64,000 nt of DNA from Sinohyriopsis cumingii (Eukaryota; Mollusca; Bivalvia; Unionida; Unionidae). Each line of letters opens with the position of its first letter. Within the stretch, counting starts at the first letter, position 1. Positions 40,310-52,435 of this stretch are shown in pieces. Below the pieces are notes generated by a model, which was not told where the DNA came from, did not search any database, and worked only from the letters and a program-made list of their open reading frames with translations. The position numbers and the translations under genes were made by a program. The stretch is taken from NCBI GenBank assembly GCA_028554795.2, contig CM068827.1, positions 76,436,677-76,500,676 of the forward strand, given 5' to 3'.

Positions 40310-41130
40310 TTAACATTCATTTTCTTTAAGTTTATTGGTGTCGGCTTGTATTCTAGAATAATTTTGACTTATTCGGGCTATTTCATTTTTAATTGGATCC
40401 CATAAATAATATATGTGAACGTTTTGTAATGGAATCAGAAGTACTTCTATTTCTTTTTGATATTCAGGGAGATTTAAAATTGAGTTATTAAGTTTCCAAT
40501 GCGTTTTACCCCATCTTATTGATTTCATTGTCTTAACTTCTAGTATTATAGCTTTGTCGTCAGCTATTTTTTCCTGTAAAATTGCACTATTATTGATATT
40601 ATTTTTGAGTTTATTACTGGTATAGGATTGGTCAATTCTTGAGTCTTGAGGCAGCGTGTTCTACTTCATATGTATATTCTTCTTTAGTTGGGTGAAGTTG
40701 TCTATTAATTTATTGTTTTTATGAAACCTCCTAATGTTAGAGCTGTGTCTTTTTCCCGTTTGACAATTCCATTTCTTTTATCAATTTTATTATTGCACCA
40801 GTTACAATCTCCTATTATAAACAAAGTGTGTAGGTTATACGGTTGTACAGTCTGAAAGTCTGTAAAGAAAGGGTATTCTTTTGTTATTTTTTGCTGAGAC
40901 ATATGTGGTAACGATATATGTCTTATTTGTATATATATGTATCATTCTTCACTTTAGTTTGGGTGGTGTAGGAAGATTTTTCCAATCCATTTGCAATGTT
41001 ATATTATTAATTATAATTCCCAGTCCTGATTTAGGGTTGATATAATCATTTTGTGTTACGAAATTCGTGTTTAATTGGTCTTCTATAAACTTTATTACTG
41101 TCTGTTTGATATTGCGTATTTCTTTTGTAC
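40310..41130 (-). pseudogene. LINE ORF2 endonuclease remnant and linker
   Basis: Segment 40705-40902 contains TLFIIGDCNWCNN. That corresponds to the GDFN block of an APE-type endonuclease, with Cys in place of Phe, and is followed by NKIDKRNG. An ILTQND(Y)I-like and SGLGIII-like block lies upstream near 40980-41060. Segment 40310-40528 (GKTHWKLNNSILNLPEYQKE) is the linker that follows the endonuclease in L1/Tx1 elements. The endonuclease would have nicked the target. Several frame breaks separate the pieces. Confidence 0.65.
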
Positions 41131-41814
41131 AAAGTGATATCGTATGTTTTAGCTAACTTACTTAGATGTTTGTTTTTAAATCTAGTCCATTGACATTATT
41201 TGACAGTAATTTAATTCTGTCACGTTTTTCCATTTTAAAGTGAAAATGGTCGTTTTTTATGCTTATGTTTGTTTTCTTAGTTTGTACTAGTTAAAGACAA
41301 GTTTATTTTTAAATTGTGCTTGTATTTGTGTCATTGCCATAGTTGGGGAGTGTGTTTTCAAATTTGTTGGATTGTTTTGAGATCAGATTTATTCTGCTTT
41401 CTTCATTTTTGAGATTTTTTTTCCAGTACATCGGGAACATTTTGTTTTCAGTGGCTTTATGGGTGTGTGTGTGTTCTTGTCCAGTTTGCTCTTTGCTGTA
41501 TATGTGTGATCCATTTATTCTGTGTGTGTTTTTTTTTAGTGTTGCTTCTGGTTTTGCATTCTTGTTGTCTACCATTGGAGGTATCAGTTGGGATTTACTT
41601 TTCATTTCTTTAAGCATTTTATTTATTTCTGTTGTGTTTAGTGTGTCTGATTTTTTGTTTGCTGTTTTTGTTGTTGTTGGCTTTTTATTGTCATTTTGTT
41701 TGGGAGAGTTTTCTTTTCTTTTGGTTTTTTAAAAAAAATACTTATTTCCAGTTTTTTGTGGAGTTGGTCTAAAGTTGTGTCTGTTTCCATGTCACTAGTG
41801 GGTGTGGTTTGTTT

Positions 41815-42683
41815 TTATAGTTCTGTGTCTGTTCGTTGTGGTGTTAGTTTCGAAATGGATGGATATATTAATTCCTGTGTTGTTTGCGATGTTTGTGGTG
41901 CTTGTGATTCTCGTGTGGATATTTTTGTTGTTAGTGTTGGTGTTGTTAGTGATGGGACTGCAGCAGCAGCTTGAACATATGTTTGAATTTCTGTTGGTGT
42001 GCCTGGTTCTATATCTAAATCTATTTCTTGTTGTTCATGTTGGTTTTTGGATGGGTTTTTGCATTTCCATTTATCATGGCCTATTGTACCACAACTGCCA
42101 CACGGTTTCGTCATGTAGCAATTAGGGAACCAGGTTTTCACCCGCAGTCCATAGATTTTGGAAAATTCTGGTACCTTTGGAGCGTCATTAATGTCAATCT
42201 TGACGATTATTTTGTCAGTGCATAAACCCGGCATTGCTTTGTAAATGTCCTAACGGACACTATGTACTTTAATCCCCGTCCTTTTTTGGAAACCCTCCTG
42301 GAACATTTCCAGGGGGATTTCCTTGGGAATTTGGCGACATAGATCTCCGAATATTTCCTAACTATAAGCTTTATTATTGGGGGGTCACCCTAACCACCTT
42401 GTCGCAAACTCCTTTTTCCTAGGATAGAGGAGGTAGATTCCCCTTCCTATGTGATAGAAGGTGTCTAATTTTTGTATGCTTATTCCTCTAGCCGCTAGAG
42501 CGGCGAGAATTGTGATGGTGTTTGGCCTGTCTTGGGCCGGGATTTCTGACATGTCGATGGGCTAGACCCAAGGTCTCTATATGCCTTAAATATCCTTCCT
42601 TGCTCTACATCTCCTTCTTCCGTCTTGAAGTATTGTTTCAAGAAGGCTTCTCCATTTATGTTTTTTGCATAATCAGTAGCCAT
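41815..42683 (-). pseudogene. LINE ORF1 with CCHC zinc knuckle
   Basis: An N-terminal piece (42495-42683, starting MATDYAKNINGEAFLKQYF) and a C-terminal piece (41815-42234) belong to one ORF1 interrupted by frameshifts. The C-terminal piece has a perfect C-x2-C-x4-H-x4-C knuckle, with Cys45, Cys48, His53 and Cys58 in CGSCGTIGHDKWKC, then a Thr/Gln/Pro-rich tail. ORF1 proteins of this lineage bind element RNA and act as chaperones. A further hydrophilic open segment at 41309-41617 is probably the ORF1 tail. The knuckle is intact even though the element is broken. Confidence 0.7.
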
Positions 42684-42699
42684 TTTGGCTTGGTGCTTT

Positions 42700-43495
42700 T
42701 AAATGAACTTTTTTTAATGAATCAATGAACACGAAACCTTATCTACAGCAATTTATGTTTTATGTTGATGATTATTTGTAGATTAGATTTGTTGCATTTT
42801 GTGAATGCTTATATACACGATATTTCATTTTGTTGTTATTCGTAAGATCGAATTTGTATTCCTTGTTGTCTTCAAGAAAACAGAATCAGTATACTGCTCA
42901 CTGACAAGACGTTTTGTAATGTGAAGATTTAATGTTACGGTGAGGCATTTATACACAGACGAAGTCGTTATATATTGTATGTGTGCTTGAAGCTTTCGGT
43001 TTTATCCCATTGAAAGTACTTCTCACGTGCGGCATGGGACGAACCGATCTCACTATTTCAAAATATTGTACAGTATACATAAATCACCCTCGGGTATCGT
43101 TGTACACAACAACAAAAAAAGAAACCCGAGTACATGTATTCAATAAATAAAAGGATTTATATAATTCCGTGACACTGACCAATGGGTTTGTTTGTTGTAA
43201 AAAAAACCCACAAAAACAACCATATCTAATACTTCTCGATGACTGTGTAATAAATATTCAGATTAGTTAAAATGAAGATAAGCATGATCATTTGAAACTG
43301 TATCAAATGCATCAGTTTTCCACTTGGAAATTCCTAAACATATTGACAACTTTAATGTTTTAAAGAGGAAACTGACCTACACCCTGGCTCGATTGTTGTG
43401 TATCAGGGATTTATATAGTGTTGTTTACTTGAAATATTACTCCTCTTGCCTTAACATCCGAAGTAGAAACATTTTTTTTAAAAATTCTATTTAAC
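42700..43495. other. Spacer, no gene recognised
   Basis: It may include the LINE 5' UTR. Nothing else was seen. Confidence 0.45.
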
Positions 43496-43499
43496 CTTT

Positions 43500-43912
43500 A
43501 ATTTAGGTGGATTAATTTATTCAAATTGTTATCTGGTGGAATTGCAAAGTGCTCAACATTGGACTCAACATTAATTTGGAAATTTAGTGACCTCATTCGA
43601 GGATATTTTTAATTATGCTATTGTGATACATTAAAAGATTGTTAGCACATAGCTCCATTCCATGCCATTGGTACATTAACGCATTCGATATCGAAATTTG
43701 TTTTGAACACCACTGAAATTCAATGGAAACTTAATTCATTTTGACTTATGATTTAACTTTTAGGACTCGCTGGGATTTAATTTATAATACCGTGGTCCTT
43801 TTTAAATTTTCACTTTGCATTCTTGGGGAAAAAAATCATATGTTGAATTTTACAAAACTTGTTGGCTTTGTTCTTTTTGTTACTCATATTAAAACCATAA
43901 AGTCGTAATACT
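43500..43912. repeat. Dispersed repeat family R3, copy 2
   Basis: Block order matches copy 1 at 31440-31845: caaattgttat, aaagtgctc, attgtgatac, gttagcacatagctcc, a cattgaaattcaa-like block (here cactgaaattcaatgg), and aaccataaagtcgtaat at the right end. No coding sequence. Confidence 0.65.
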
Positions 43913-44524
43913 ACATCTTGACTTTAATGAGGTGCCAATTGAATCCATTTTTGTGGGTTTTTTTGCAGTAGTATGCATGATTCCAACCATTACAAACCAT
44001 TATAGGAACTATTGACTAGATTTATAGATTCCAGATATACTATACTTTCAAAAACGTATGTAATATCCACAAATTCATCATGGTTGTGCTTCAGTTTGTG
44101 TTCAGCATGTTTACATCATTTTCAAACAATTGTTTACCTAATAATGTTGTATTGGCTTCTACTAACAATGTTTGCAGATAAATCGGTTAATTACATGGTG
44201 CAGCTGCTCCTTGCGCATCTACAACCGATCATTGGTGAAACTTCTCCACAAAAAAAGTATTTTGTCTACTTTGTAAATAAAAAGTAAATTATTGCAATGC
44301 CGTTAAACTTTATTGCTTTTGGATATCATTAGTAGGCATACATTTACATTATACTTGAAATAGTTTGGCTTTGGCCCCTAGTCATAATACTTGAATTAGA
44401 AACAGTTCATAAAATGATAATTGCTTAATGAATGTACACATTGCACTGCACTTCTCTCTTTATTTAATCATTCAAATTGCTCACTTCTACACACAAGCAC
44501 ATACACAAAGACAGACACACATAC

Positions 44525-44580
44525 ACATACATACATACATACATACATACATACATACATACATACCTACCTATATACAT

Positions 44581-44611
<31 letters not shown>

Positions 44612-44643
44612 TACATACATACATACATACATACATACATACA

Positions 44644-44673
<30 letters not shown>
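44525..44673. repeat. (CATA)n microsatellite
   Basis: About 149 bp of CATA repeat with CACA interruptions. Open frames across it are artefacts. Confidence 0.97.
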
Positions 44674-44676
<3 letters not shown>

Positions 44677-45650
44677 GGGTGTCAGTAGTTTCAGTCATCA
44701 ATGATTTACTCGGTGTCAGCAGTTTCAATCATTTGATTTACTCGGTGTCAGTAGTTTCAATCCTTTGATTAAATTGTTGTCAGTAGTTTCAATCATTTGA
44801 TTTACTTGGTGTAAGTAGTTTCAATCCTTTAATTAACACGGTGTGAGTAGTTTCAATCATCTACGGTTTACTCGGTGTCAGCAGTTTCAATCCTTTGATT
44901 TACTCGGTTTCAGTAGTTTCAATCCTTTGATTTACACGTTGTCAGTAGTTTCAATCATCTATGATTTACTCGGTGTCAGTAGTTTAAATCCCTTGGTTTA
45001 CTCGGCGTCAGAAGTTTCCATCATCTGATTTACTTGGTGTCAGTAGTTTCAATCCTTTGATTTACTCGGTGTCAGTAGTTTCAATCATCTATGATTTACT
45101 CTGTGTCAACAGTTTCAATCATCTGATTTACTTGGTGTCAGTAGTTTCAATCATTTCATTTACTTGGTGCAAGTAGTTTCAATCCTTTGATGAACTCGTT
45201 GTCAGTAGTTTCAATCCTCTGATTTACTTGGTGTAAATAGTTTCAATCCTTTCATTAACACGGTGTCAGTAGTTTCAGTCATCTACCGTTTACTCGGTGT
45301 CAGAAGTATCCATCATCTGATTTACTTGGTGTCAGTAGTTTCAATCATTTGATTTAATCGATGTTAGTAGTTTCAATCATCTATGATTTACTCGGTGTCA
45401 GTAGTTTAAATCCCTTGGTTTACTCGGTGTCAGAAGTCTCCATCATCTGATTTACTTGGCGTCAATAGTTTCAATCATTTGATTTAATCGATGTTAGCAG
45501 TTCCAATCTTATATGAATTACTCGGTGTCAGCAGTTTTCAATTCTTTGATTTATTCGGTGTCACTAGTTTCAATCCTTTGATTTACTCAGTGCCAGTAGT
45601 TTCAATAAACGTTTATTTACTCGGTGTCAGTAGTTTCAATCATCTTTCAT
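44677..45650. repeat. Minisatellite array of 32-34 bp units, ~30 copies
   Basis: Units of 32-34 bp follow the consensus ggtgtcagtagtttcaatca then t(t/c)(t)gatttactc. They run for about 970 bp directly from the end of the CATA array. Variant units (ctatgatttactc versus ctttgatttactc, and gttgtc or gatgtt openings) recur, which suggests higher-order duplication; the blocks around 44950-45030 and 45380-45450 are alike. Local open frames (61-117 codons) merely read through the array. Confidence 0.93.
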
Positions 45651-45659
45651 TCGGAATAT

Positions 45660-48253
45660 ATGTGTGTATAGCGATGATGAAACTCGTCAGTTTTGCGCAT
45701 CGATGCATTTCGTCAATATCGTTATTCAAACTGGATGCAGACAACAGGAAACTCATGAAGCTCTGTTATCTCCACGTGTCAGTTGATGGCTGCGTCAGAC
45801 TAGCTGAAAATGTTGTCTACTGTTGGACATTTTGTGATGCATGAATTTCGAAACTATATACAATTATATGAATAACACACTTGCTTGTCGTTAATAACTA
45901 ATACCAATTTCTTGAGTACTGGATGAGAGGGGTTATTCATTTTAAATGAATTAAGCTTCATTTTTTACTATTTAAAACAGAATTGGAAAATGTTAATATG
46001 TGTTCATCTATCTGTATCATATTGTCTGAAAATATCTTGTTAAAGCTACTGTAGCTTATGAGTATAAAATCAATATCAAAGGTTACTACAATTCCCTTGT
46101 TAATGAAGGGTAACCGTGTCATCCATTTATTTCGAGATTTTGTTCGACTTTCAGTCTGTAACAGTAGTGGAAGGCCTCAGATAATATTTGCCTTGTCCCC
46201 ACCATTTCTCGACAGCAATCATTCTAAGATTTATGGCACAATTTACTAAAATATACATACTTTTTTTAAAAACTCTGATAAGTTGTGCTCTTTTCAATTT
46301 AAACTATTTCGCTTGACTACAGTTTGGGTATTAATTATCCTTTGGTTATCTGTACTTCAGCGAACATTTGTCACATTTTCATGTATTCTCGTCTAAATTC
46401 AGCTGCAAATGTTTCCGAAATGCAAATAATATAATTTAACCTAAAGTTTCCGCTAAAAAGAATGCAGACTTTTTCATTATTACTCTGCAATATAAATATT
46501 TACTAAAAGGCTATTACTTCTCGTACTAAAGTAAATAGTTATAATTTTCCGTTCTTCTGACTGAGAGATATATCATTTTAATGACCAGATTTACAAGTTA
46601 AAATAATTGACAGGATGTTGTCCGAGGGGGATAATATGAACGAAATTAATACAGGCGATGTAAGAGAGATCACAGTGCAACAAAAAAGAGACCAAAGGGC
46701 AAACTGTTGAATACAAAAAAGATGATTTTTCTTAAAGTTCAGAAATGGGCTTTCGCACACTTTCAGCCATAAAAAGCAGTGAAAAGCAAGTTGAATGACA
46801 TGGACTTCTGTTCGCAAACTTCAATCAGAACGACCTTTAAAAACTTGTATAAATTTATCTCCATTTGGTATTATAGTTAGCATCGCTTGATTCTATTTAC
46901 TGACTACAGTATTCTTTAGATTGTAATCGTAGAGTGTGACCATCCGTTGTGTTAAGCTTGCAATGAATTCACCAAAATCGCTTCAGTATAACGTATTGTA
47001 GATAAATAAAATAACTAAATAGCTAAATATTAGCAGGACAAAAATGGATGACCAGCACAAAGCATTTATGCAGAACGTGGATTTGAAATATACGTTTCAA
47101 TTCATCGTTGTCCTAATTTCGTATTCTGTAAGAGTGCAAATATGATAACTTAAGAAATTCAAGTATTTTGTCTCGGTCGTTTTGCAACGTGCTCGCAGAT
47201 AGACACGCAGATAGACACATGTTCTTAACTTTGTAATAATACTAGCCAGTTAGACATTGTTTAATAATATGTCAAATAATACGATATGCTTGAATATGAA
47301 ATAATATTTTAAAAAAATTCACCTAAAGGTAAGGTATACCTACGTGTGCATTAGAACATATATTTTCATTTATCTCAAAGATCGATTATTGCTGAGAGAT
47401 ATTTAAGTACATGCTTAACTGAAACGTTTAATGATGGATAATCTATTCCAGAAAATGTTTCGCACCTTTACTGATTCATTTTCGTTAAGTCCGCCGACAG
47501 CTCTTTGAAAATGGATTCAGTTTTAGTCTGAATGTTTCTGAACTTTGTAATTGTCTTTTCATTCAGTAGACTATCTAATGTTTGACTTGTCTGCAGGTAA
47601 TTGTGGAAAGCTTTTAGCAACAATTTTTACGCACTTTGCCTTACTTCTACTTATAAATGCTCATATATAGCGCAATAATGGGGCTATGAGTACATGTTCA
47701 GAGGATTTTTATCAAAATCAAATGATTAACATTTTCAGCAATAAAGATGCATTCATTTCAATGGTTTCGGTATAAATAAGGAAAAAAGGAATTAAAGCAG
47801 ACTGACAAGATTTATTTTCAAAGAAGGATATTATCATTTGTCAGAGATTTTAAGGAGCGGAGTAAATGCATGCAATCTTTTGGTACCTTATTGAAACATT
47901 AAATACGTAGTTTATCTTTATGATAATATATTTCTAAAATCACATTTGAATTTTAATAACTGACTGATTCCTACCAAAAGTTTTGCATTTACAGGAAAAT
48001 CTAATTAAAAATGTCTTTAACCTTTGTCGGTTTTCATTTCATCCTCGTGTTCAGAAAATGAAGTATTCAAGTTTCCCTTGGAAGTCAGAAATGAGATAAA
48101 ACATGTTTCTTATTATAGCTCAGTCATTCCCTTTGGGCGATTTATGGCTCCATACGTTCTCATTAAGTAACAGGAATATTGATTTAGTTCTCTGGCATAA
48201 ACTGCGCAAACCACTAAATGGCAGATACTACGATCAATCACAAAACTTTCACT

Positions 48254-48256
<3 letters not shown>
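45660..48256. other. AT-rich stretch, no gene recognised
   Basis: Short frames only, with no repeats or domains recognised. Two cagatagacac motifs near 47198 are minor. Confidence 0.45.

Positions 48257-48295
<39 letters not shown>
48257..48295. repeat. (GA)n microsatellite
   Basis: About 39 bp of GA. The 0.9 kb repeat does not follow it. Confidence 0.95.
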
Positions 48296-48298
<3 letters not shown>

Positions 48299-48702
48299 TT
48301 AAACAAATTTCTGAGGGTTAGCATCCAGCTGGATTGTAAACATTTATATCTTAATCACACCAGAGGTCATTGACGTGTTAAATAATCATAACCATAAAGA
48401 AACAAAGTTTTCTGTAACAATTACTGATTTATCATTTATGCGGTTATGGCATAACGTTTGAATATGAATACTTTGTATTTGGTTTGGCATGTATATAAAA
48501 TTATATTTATCGCCATCAAACACGCTTTAAAGAATGTTACAGCTTTAATTCCTACCTGTAATATTTCCTTCATTTATTTTGTACCGGTGTACGTCTGTAT
48601 AATGTTGATGTTACCTTTTAAAAAATCACCACCAGCAACAACGCGTTTCTCAATACAATATGAACACTGCTTATTAACACAGAATATATTTCAATGTTTG
48701 AA

Positions 48703-48915
48703 TTATGCGGCAAGCTTATGATAGCTGAAGAGTTCTCCAAGAAGTAAAATATTCAAAACAATTAACAACAAAGTGGGGAGACACCAATGTAACAATTTAA
48801 TACATCGAGTTTTCTTGCTTTTGTTAATGATAATGGAGTCTGGATCTTGCACTAAACAAATATTGTCCATTTTAAACGAAGCGCATGGTTCGCAGTTTGC
48901 GGCAGTTTTTTTCTT
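48703..48915 (-). other. Short membrane-anchor-like reading frame, unidentified
   Basis: The C-terminal part of a 92-codon minus-strand frame contains ANCEPCASFKMDNICL, a hydrophilic stretch, then a hydrophobic run (LLHWCLPTLLLIVLNILLL) before a stop. The upstream third of the frame lies in a 22 bp tandem repeat and is not credible coding sequence. It could be an exon of a small membrane protein or chance. There is no supporting neighbour. Confidence 0.15.
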
Positions 48916-48925
48916 TCTGACAGGA

Positions 48926-48989
48926 AAATGAGCACAAATACTAACGGAAATGAGTACAAATACTAACGGAAATGAGTACAAATATTAAC
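48926..48989. repeat. Three-copy 22 bp tandem repeat
   Basis: Units aaatgag(c/t)acaaatactaac plus gg start at 48926, 48948 and 48970; the last unit is truncated. Confidence 0.9.
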
Positions 48990-49500
48990 AAAACTATCTG
49001 GAACGAGAGAACAGCATCATTTAATCGTATTTATGAATGACCTTAAATGTTGGTCTTCTCATCTTAAAACATTTAAAACAAATATGTACTCAGATTGTAT
49101 GCTTTTTCCCAACATTAATTGCTGATACAATTGATCGTGTGGTACAGAAACCGTGAATTTCTAACTTGTAGCGTGGGCGTGGGCGGGTGGTGGTGAGGCA
49201 TGAACACTTGGTTTTGTATGTCATAATATGTTGCAATAGACAATAGACTACAATTTTGTCTGCGTTTAGTGATGACTAAGTAGTACAGGGACCATAACTT
49301 CGTCGAGAAGAGAAGACTTGTGAATAATATATCGAGGGTAAAATAAAATTTCCATGCCTGATAGGTGCAAAAGTTTTCACCTATACTCTAACTTACATAT
49401 TGCTTTTTGTCTTGTCCAAATGGAAATGATATTTTGGAAAGAAAGGAATAGACAATGCTTCACCAGTCTGTTTATCTTATCGTTTCTTCTCTTCTATTTG

Positions 49501-49502
<2 letters not shown>

Positions 49503-49546
<44 letters not shown>
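49503..49546. repeat. (CT)n microsatellite
   Basis: About 44 bp of CT. Confidence 0.95.
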
Positions 49547-49547
<1 letters not shown>

Positions 49548-49549
49548 AT

Positions 49550-50480
49550 GGTTGATCATGTTACTTAATATTTTGCATCACTCACGCATGTACGATCAGC
49601 ATACTTTCCGCAAATTTGATTCTCATACTGATTCATCAGCACTTTTATTACCTCAATAATTACGTCAATGTTAGTATTTATGTGCCAGAAGTTGCAAGCA
49701 AGATAACATGTAGAATAAAGACAAGTCCTCATTTGTCTCCTGCGATCATAATTTCTTTAATTTCGTTATCCCTTTCTTTTGTAATTAAACGTTGTATAAG
49801 AAAGGTTTCGAACCTTGCTTGCCATAGTGACGCACTCTTCAACACTTGTCGCTATTTTCGAAAGAATATTTTTAGCTTGTGACGTAGAAAGTAGGACAGC
49901 AATTCAAACAGTACGTTGATTTGTCTTTTAAGTTTGATTTGCAACTCGTATGCATTGCACCTTTCTGTAAGCAAGTATACGTTGTCATGTAGGCGCGTTT
50001 ATTGGTCTTAATTTATATGAACTGTTGTTTTAAACTTTACGAGCTTATCCTAAAAGTCATTTAATTTCTGACATCTTAATGAATTGCAGCTGAGTTGTCA
50101 TCACAATCATCCAGACGAAAGTTATCGATCTTTATTGACTTACAATGGCGGTTGGATACTAATCTAGGTCAAGAAAAGAAGCTTTCGGGTCTAATCATTA
50201 ACAGTGCAGATTAGCACAATAGTTGTCCAAGTACATGGCGCTTTAATTGTAACTTTATTGCGTGTGACACTCAGTCCTTTTTACAATGAATCATTCGCAT
50301 GCATGTTTTCTGTATGGGATGTGCTTCGGCGCTAACATAGGTTGCTTTATGATTGACAATACGTGTGTTTTCAATATTAATTTTCAGCTACACGAAATAG
50401 GTCACCTAATGAATATGTAAGTGGTGGTTATTATTTATATCTCTACTGTTTATTTAACTTGTGTCCATCATTATCTATTG
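49550..50480. other. Spacer, no gene recognised
   Basis: An 88-codon frame at 49616-49882 has no motif. Confidence 0.45.
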
Positions 50481-50484
50481 TAAA

Positions 50485-50622
50485 GGTCATTTGTAAACAA
50501 CATATTTTATAGCTTATTGTTTTCCATGATTGTGAGTTTCTAAATTAGGATTTTTTTGTAAACATGTTTACGTGGATTTTAACCTTGGAAGCTTCTAGAA
50601 TGTATCTTGTTTACAAATGACC
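50485..50622. repeat. 138 bp segment bounded by perfect 16 bp inverted repeats
   Basis: ggtcatttgtaaacaa at 50485-50500 is the exact reverse complement of 50607-50622. A perfect 14 bp palindrome (gtaaacatgtttac) lies inside at 50558-50571, and its half-sites resemble the ends of the inverted repeats. This could be a tiny MITE-like sequence or a cluster of forkhead-type binding sites (the gtaaaca core occurs four times counting both strands). No flanking target duplication was seen. Confidence 0.6.
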
Positions 50623-50789
50623 CGCATCCTGGTCATCTTATGGTGTCTTAAGATCATATATAAAAGCTTGAGGTTATCAACAGAATCTTCATTCAAATCA
50701 TTTCATCAGTTTTATTGGAATCTTTAAGTTGCAATTAGATATAACTCTAGAGGAACGATATAAATTATTCACTGGATTTCTAAAGTTCT

Positions 50790-50956
50790 CATTTTGCTGG
50801 ATTAGCACTATTTTGAAATTATTCTGAATTAATTAAAATGCATTCTGCATTATTTTATTGTGATGAATCAAGACTGTTAGCACATTTATGCATTCAAGGA
50901 TATTACAAAACTTGTTAGTTTGGTTTTTCCCTTAATTAAAGACCATAGAGTCGTAG
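50790..50956. repeat. Dispersed repeat family R3, copy 3 (short)
   Basis: Shares attgtgat, gttagcacat, acaaaacttgttagtttg and the right-end block gaccatagagtcgta with copies 1 and 2. The middle is deleted relative to them. Confidence 0.6.
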
Positions 50957-52308
50957 CGGTGGTATACTTATTATTGTTGTAGTTGTTGGAGATGTCGTTA
51001 GTTAAGCAAACTCTCTACCATATATCTACAAAGAAATTATTTTTGTGCTGTTCTTAGAGTTCATAACCTAGTATAAGACTATTGCAGTACAACATTAAAG
51101 ATAAAATATTATTGAAACAGCAATGAGTCAACTCAGCTCTTGTGGTGCTGCTTAATTGTATAATTTGTTTCTGAGCGGACTGATTGAGAATGAGTTGCTC
51201 GTATGATATTAATTACTTATTATATGCTCATTTGTTTCCCCGTTAACTTTACGTTGCCAGAATCGTGCAATATTACTCGATACTGAACCAGCGCGTCAAT
51301 ACACATATAGCATTCACGTGCATAAAGGAACTACTTTCTACTGTAAACAAACACTGGACGTAGACGCGAGCACTTTTGATTTGCAAACAAATCATGTACA
51401 CTCGCGTAAGAGGCGCTTTACGTTGTGGTTGTTTAAATTTGAATCTGAATGAACTAAAACAGATGTTTCGTGGACTGCCACATGCCAACTGCTTTGGCAC
51501 ATTCCACGTTGATACAATGGTTCGGATTTAGGCTCGCTACATTATACAACATACGCAAGAAAGGGTCCTTACAATTAACATACAAGTGACAAGCCATATA
51601 CTGTCTTCTTTAGTTGGCGATAAGAATGGCAAAAACATTTACTTACAGTTTTACATCCTGAATTTCCTCAAGATGTACTTTTTTAGTTCTGCAAATCCGA
51701 ATTACATGAGCCATGTCATAGGTTCTCAATCTTGATTACACATTTCCAAATCCTCCTTATTGCACTCAAGATGAAATAAGCATTAAATTCCATAGCGTCT
51801 TTTTGATAATTGCAATTGAATGACTTCATATTTTTCCACATTATGTTTCCAAACATTCAATGACAGAAACAGAAACACATTTGCAGATGTCAACACGCTT
51901 CTCCCTGGCTTCTTCAATCCCATGTATTTCATGTGGAATTGTCACATACAAATCCAGTCCATAATCACGAAATTTCGTAGAATCGAAAAAAATACCAAAA
52001 TCTATTAATTCCAGATCAAATGGAAAAGTTGTTGTAATGCACATTCATTCACAATATGACTCCAAATTTCAATTTTAACCAGACACGCCATTTTCTTTCG
52101 AAAGTTATGTTGAGCTCGCAACTAAGTTCAAATTTATCTGGGCGGAGTTATGTGCGCAGTAATAATGTTGTTGTTGTGTAATGATGAATATGCGCTTGTG
52201 TAATTAGTTTGGAATGCGGCATACATTCGGTTACTTTGTTTCGTGTAGTGTATTTTGTTAATATAATTAAGCATTAGGTAGAATTTAAAAAATTAGCATA
52301 TAATAAAA
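50957..52308. other. Spacer, no gene recognised
   Basis: Only short frames (up to 75 codons) without recognisable domains. Confidence 0.45.
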
Positions 52309-52435
52309 AGGTTACTGCATTTGTATGGGAAAATATGAACTCGTTTTGTCGGATGGATGTACTGCACTCCCAATGTCGTGCAGTATTTCCATTCGACAAA
52401 CTCGTTCTTATTTTCCCATACAAATGCAGTAACCT
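52309..52435. repeat. 127 bp near-perfect palindrome (long hairpin)
   Basis: Arm 52309-52367 pairs with arm 52378-52435 around a 10 nt loop. The outer 27 bp pair perfectly (from aggttactgcatttgtatgg through gaaaata). The inner part has a few mismatches and one-base shifts, and the loop-proximal end (tactgcac / gtgcagta) pairs again. Either strand could fold into a stem of nearly 60 bp. The 70-codon frame across it is incidental. Confidence 0.9.

Larger units (their letters stand above)
38250..42690 (-). mobile_element. L1/Tx1-like non-LTR retrotransposon (decayed)
   Basis: On the minus strand two coding regions follow one another: ORF1 with a CCHC knuckle (about 41300-42690), then ORF2 with endonuclease remnants, a linker, reverse transcriptase and a C-terminal tail (about 38440-41130). 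Such elements copy themselves by target-primed reverse transcription. The reverse transcriptase blocks (KSPGLVGLTSELY, LKNWLSISLLNLDYK, QEKAFDRI, SVRLGCPFSMILFV) fit the L1/Tx1 lineage. Length and domain order suggest a nearly full-length insertion. Many frameshifts and stops make it inactive. The 5' and 3' ends are approximate, and no poly(A) tail or target-site duplication was found. Confidence 0.85.

Noticed and set aside
41343-42225. Plus-strand hydrophobic frames (129, 107, 92 and 65 codons) resembling membrane proteins
   Set aside because: They are antisense shadows of LINE ORF1 on the minus strand. The apparent hydrophobicity comes from complementing Asn/Lys-rich codons.
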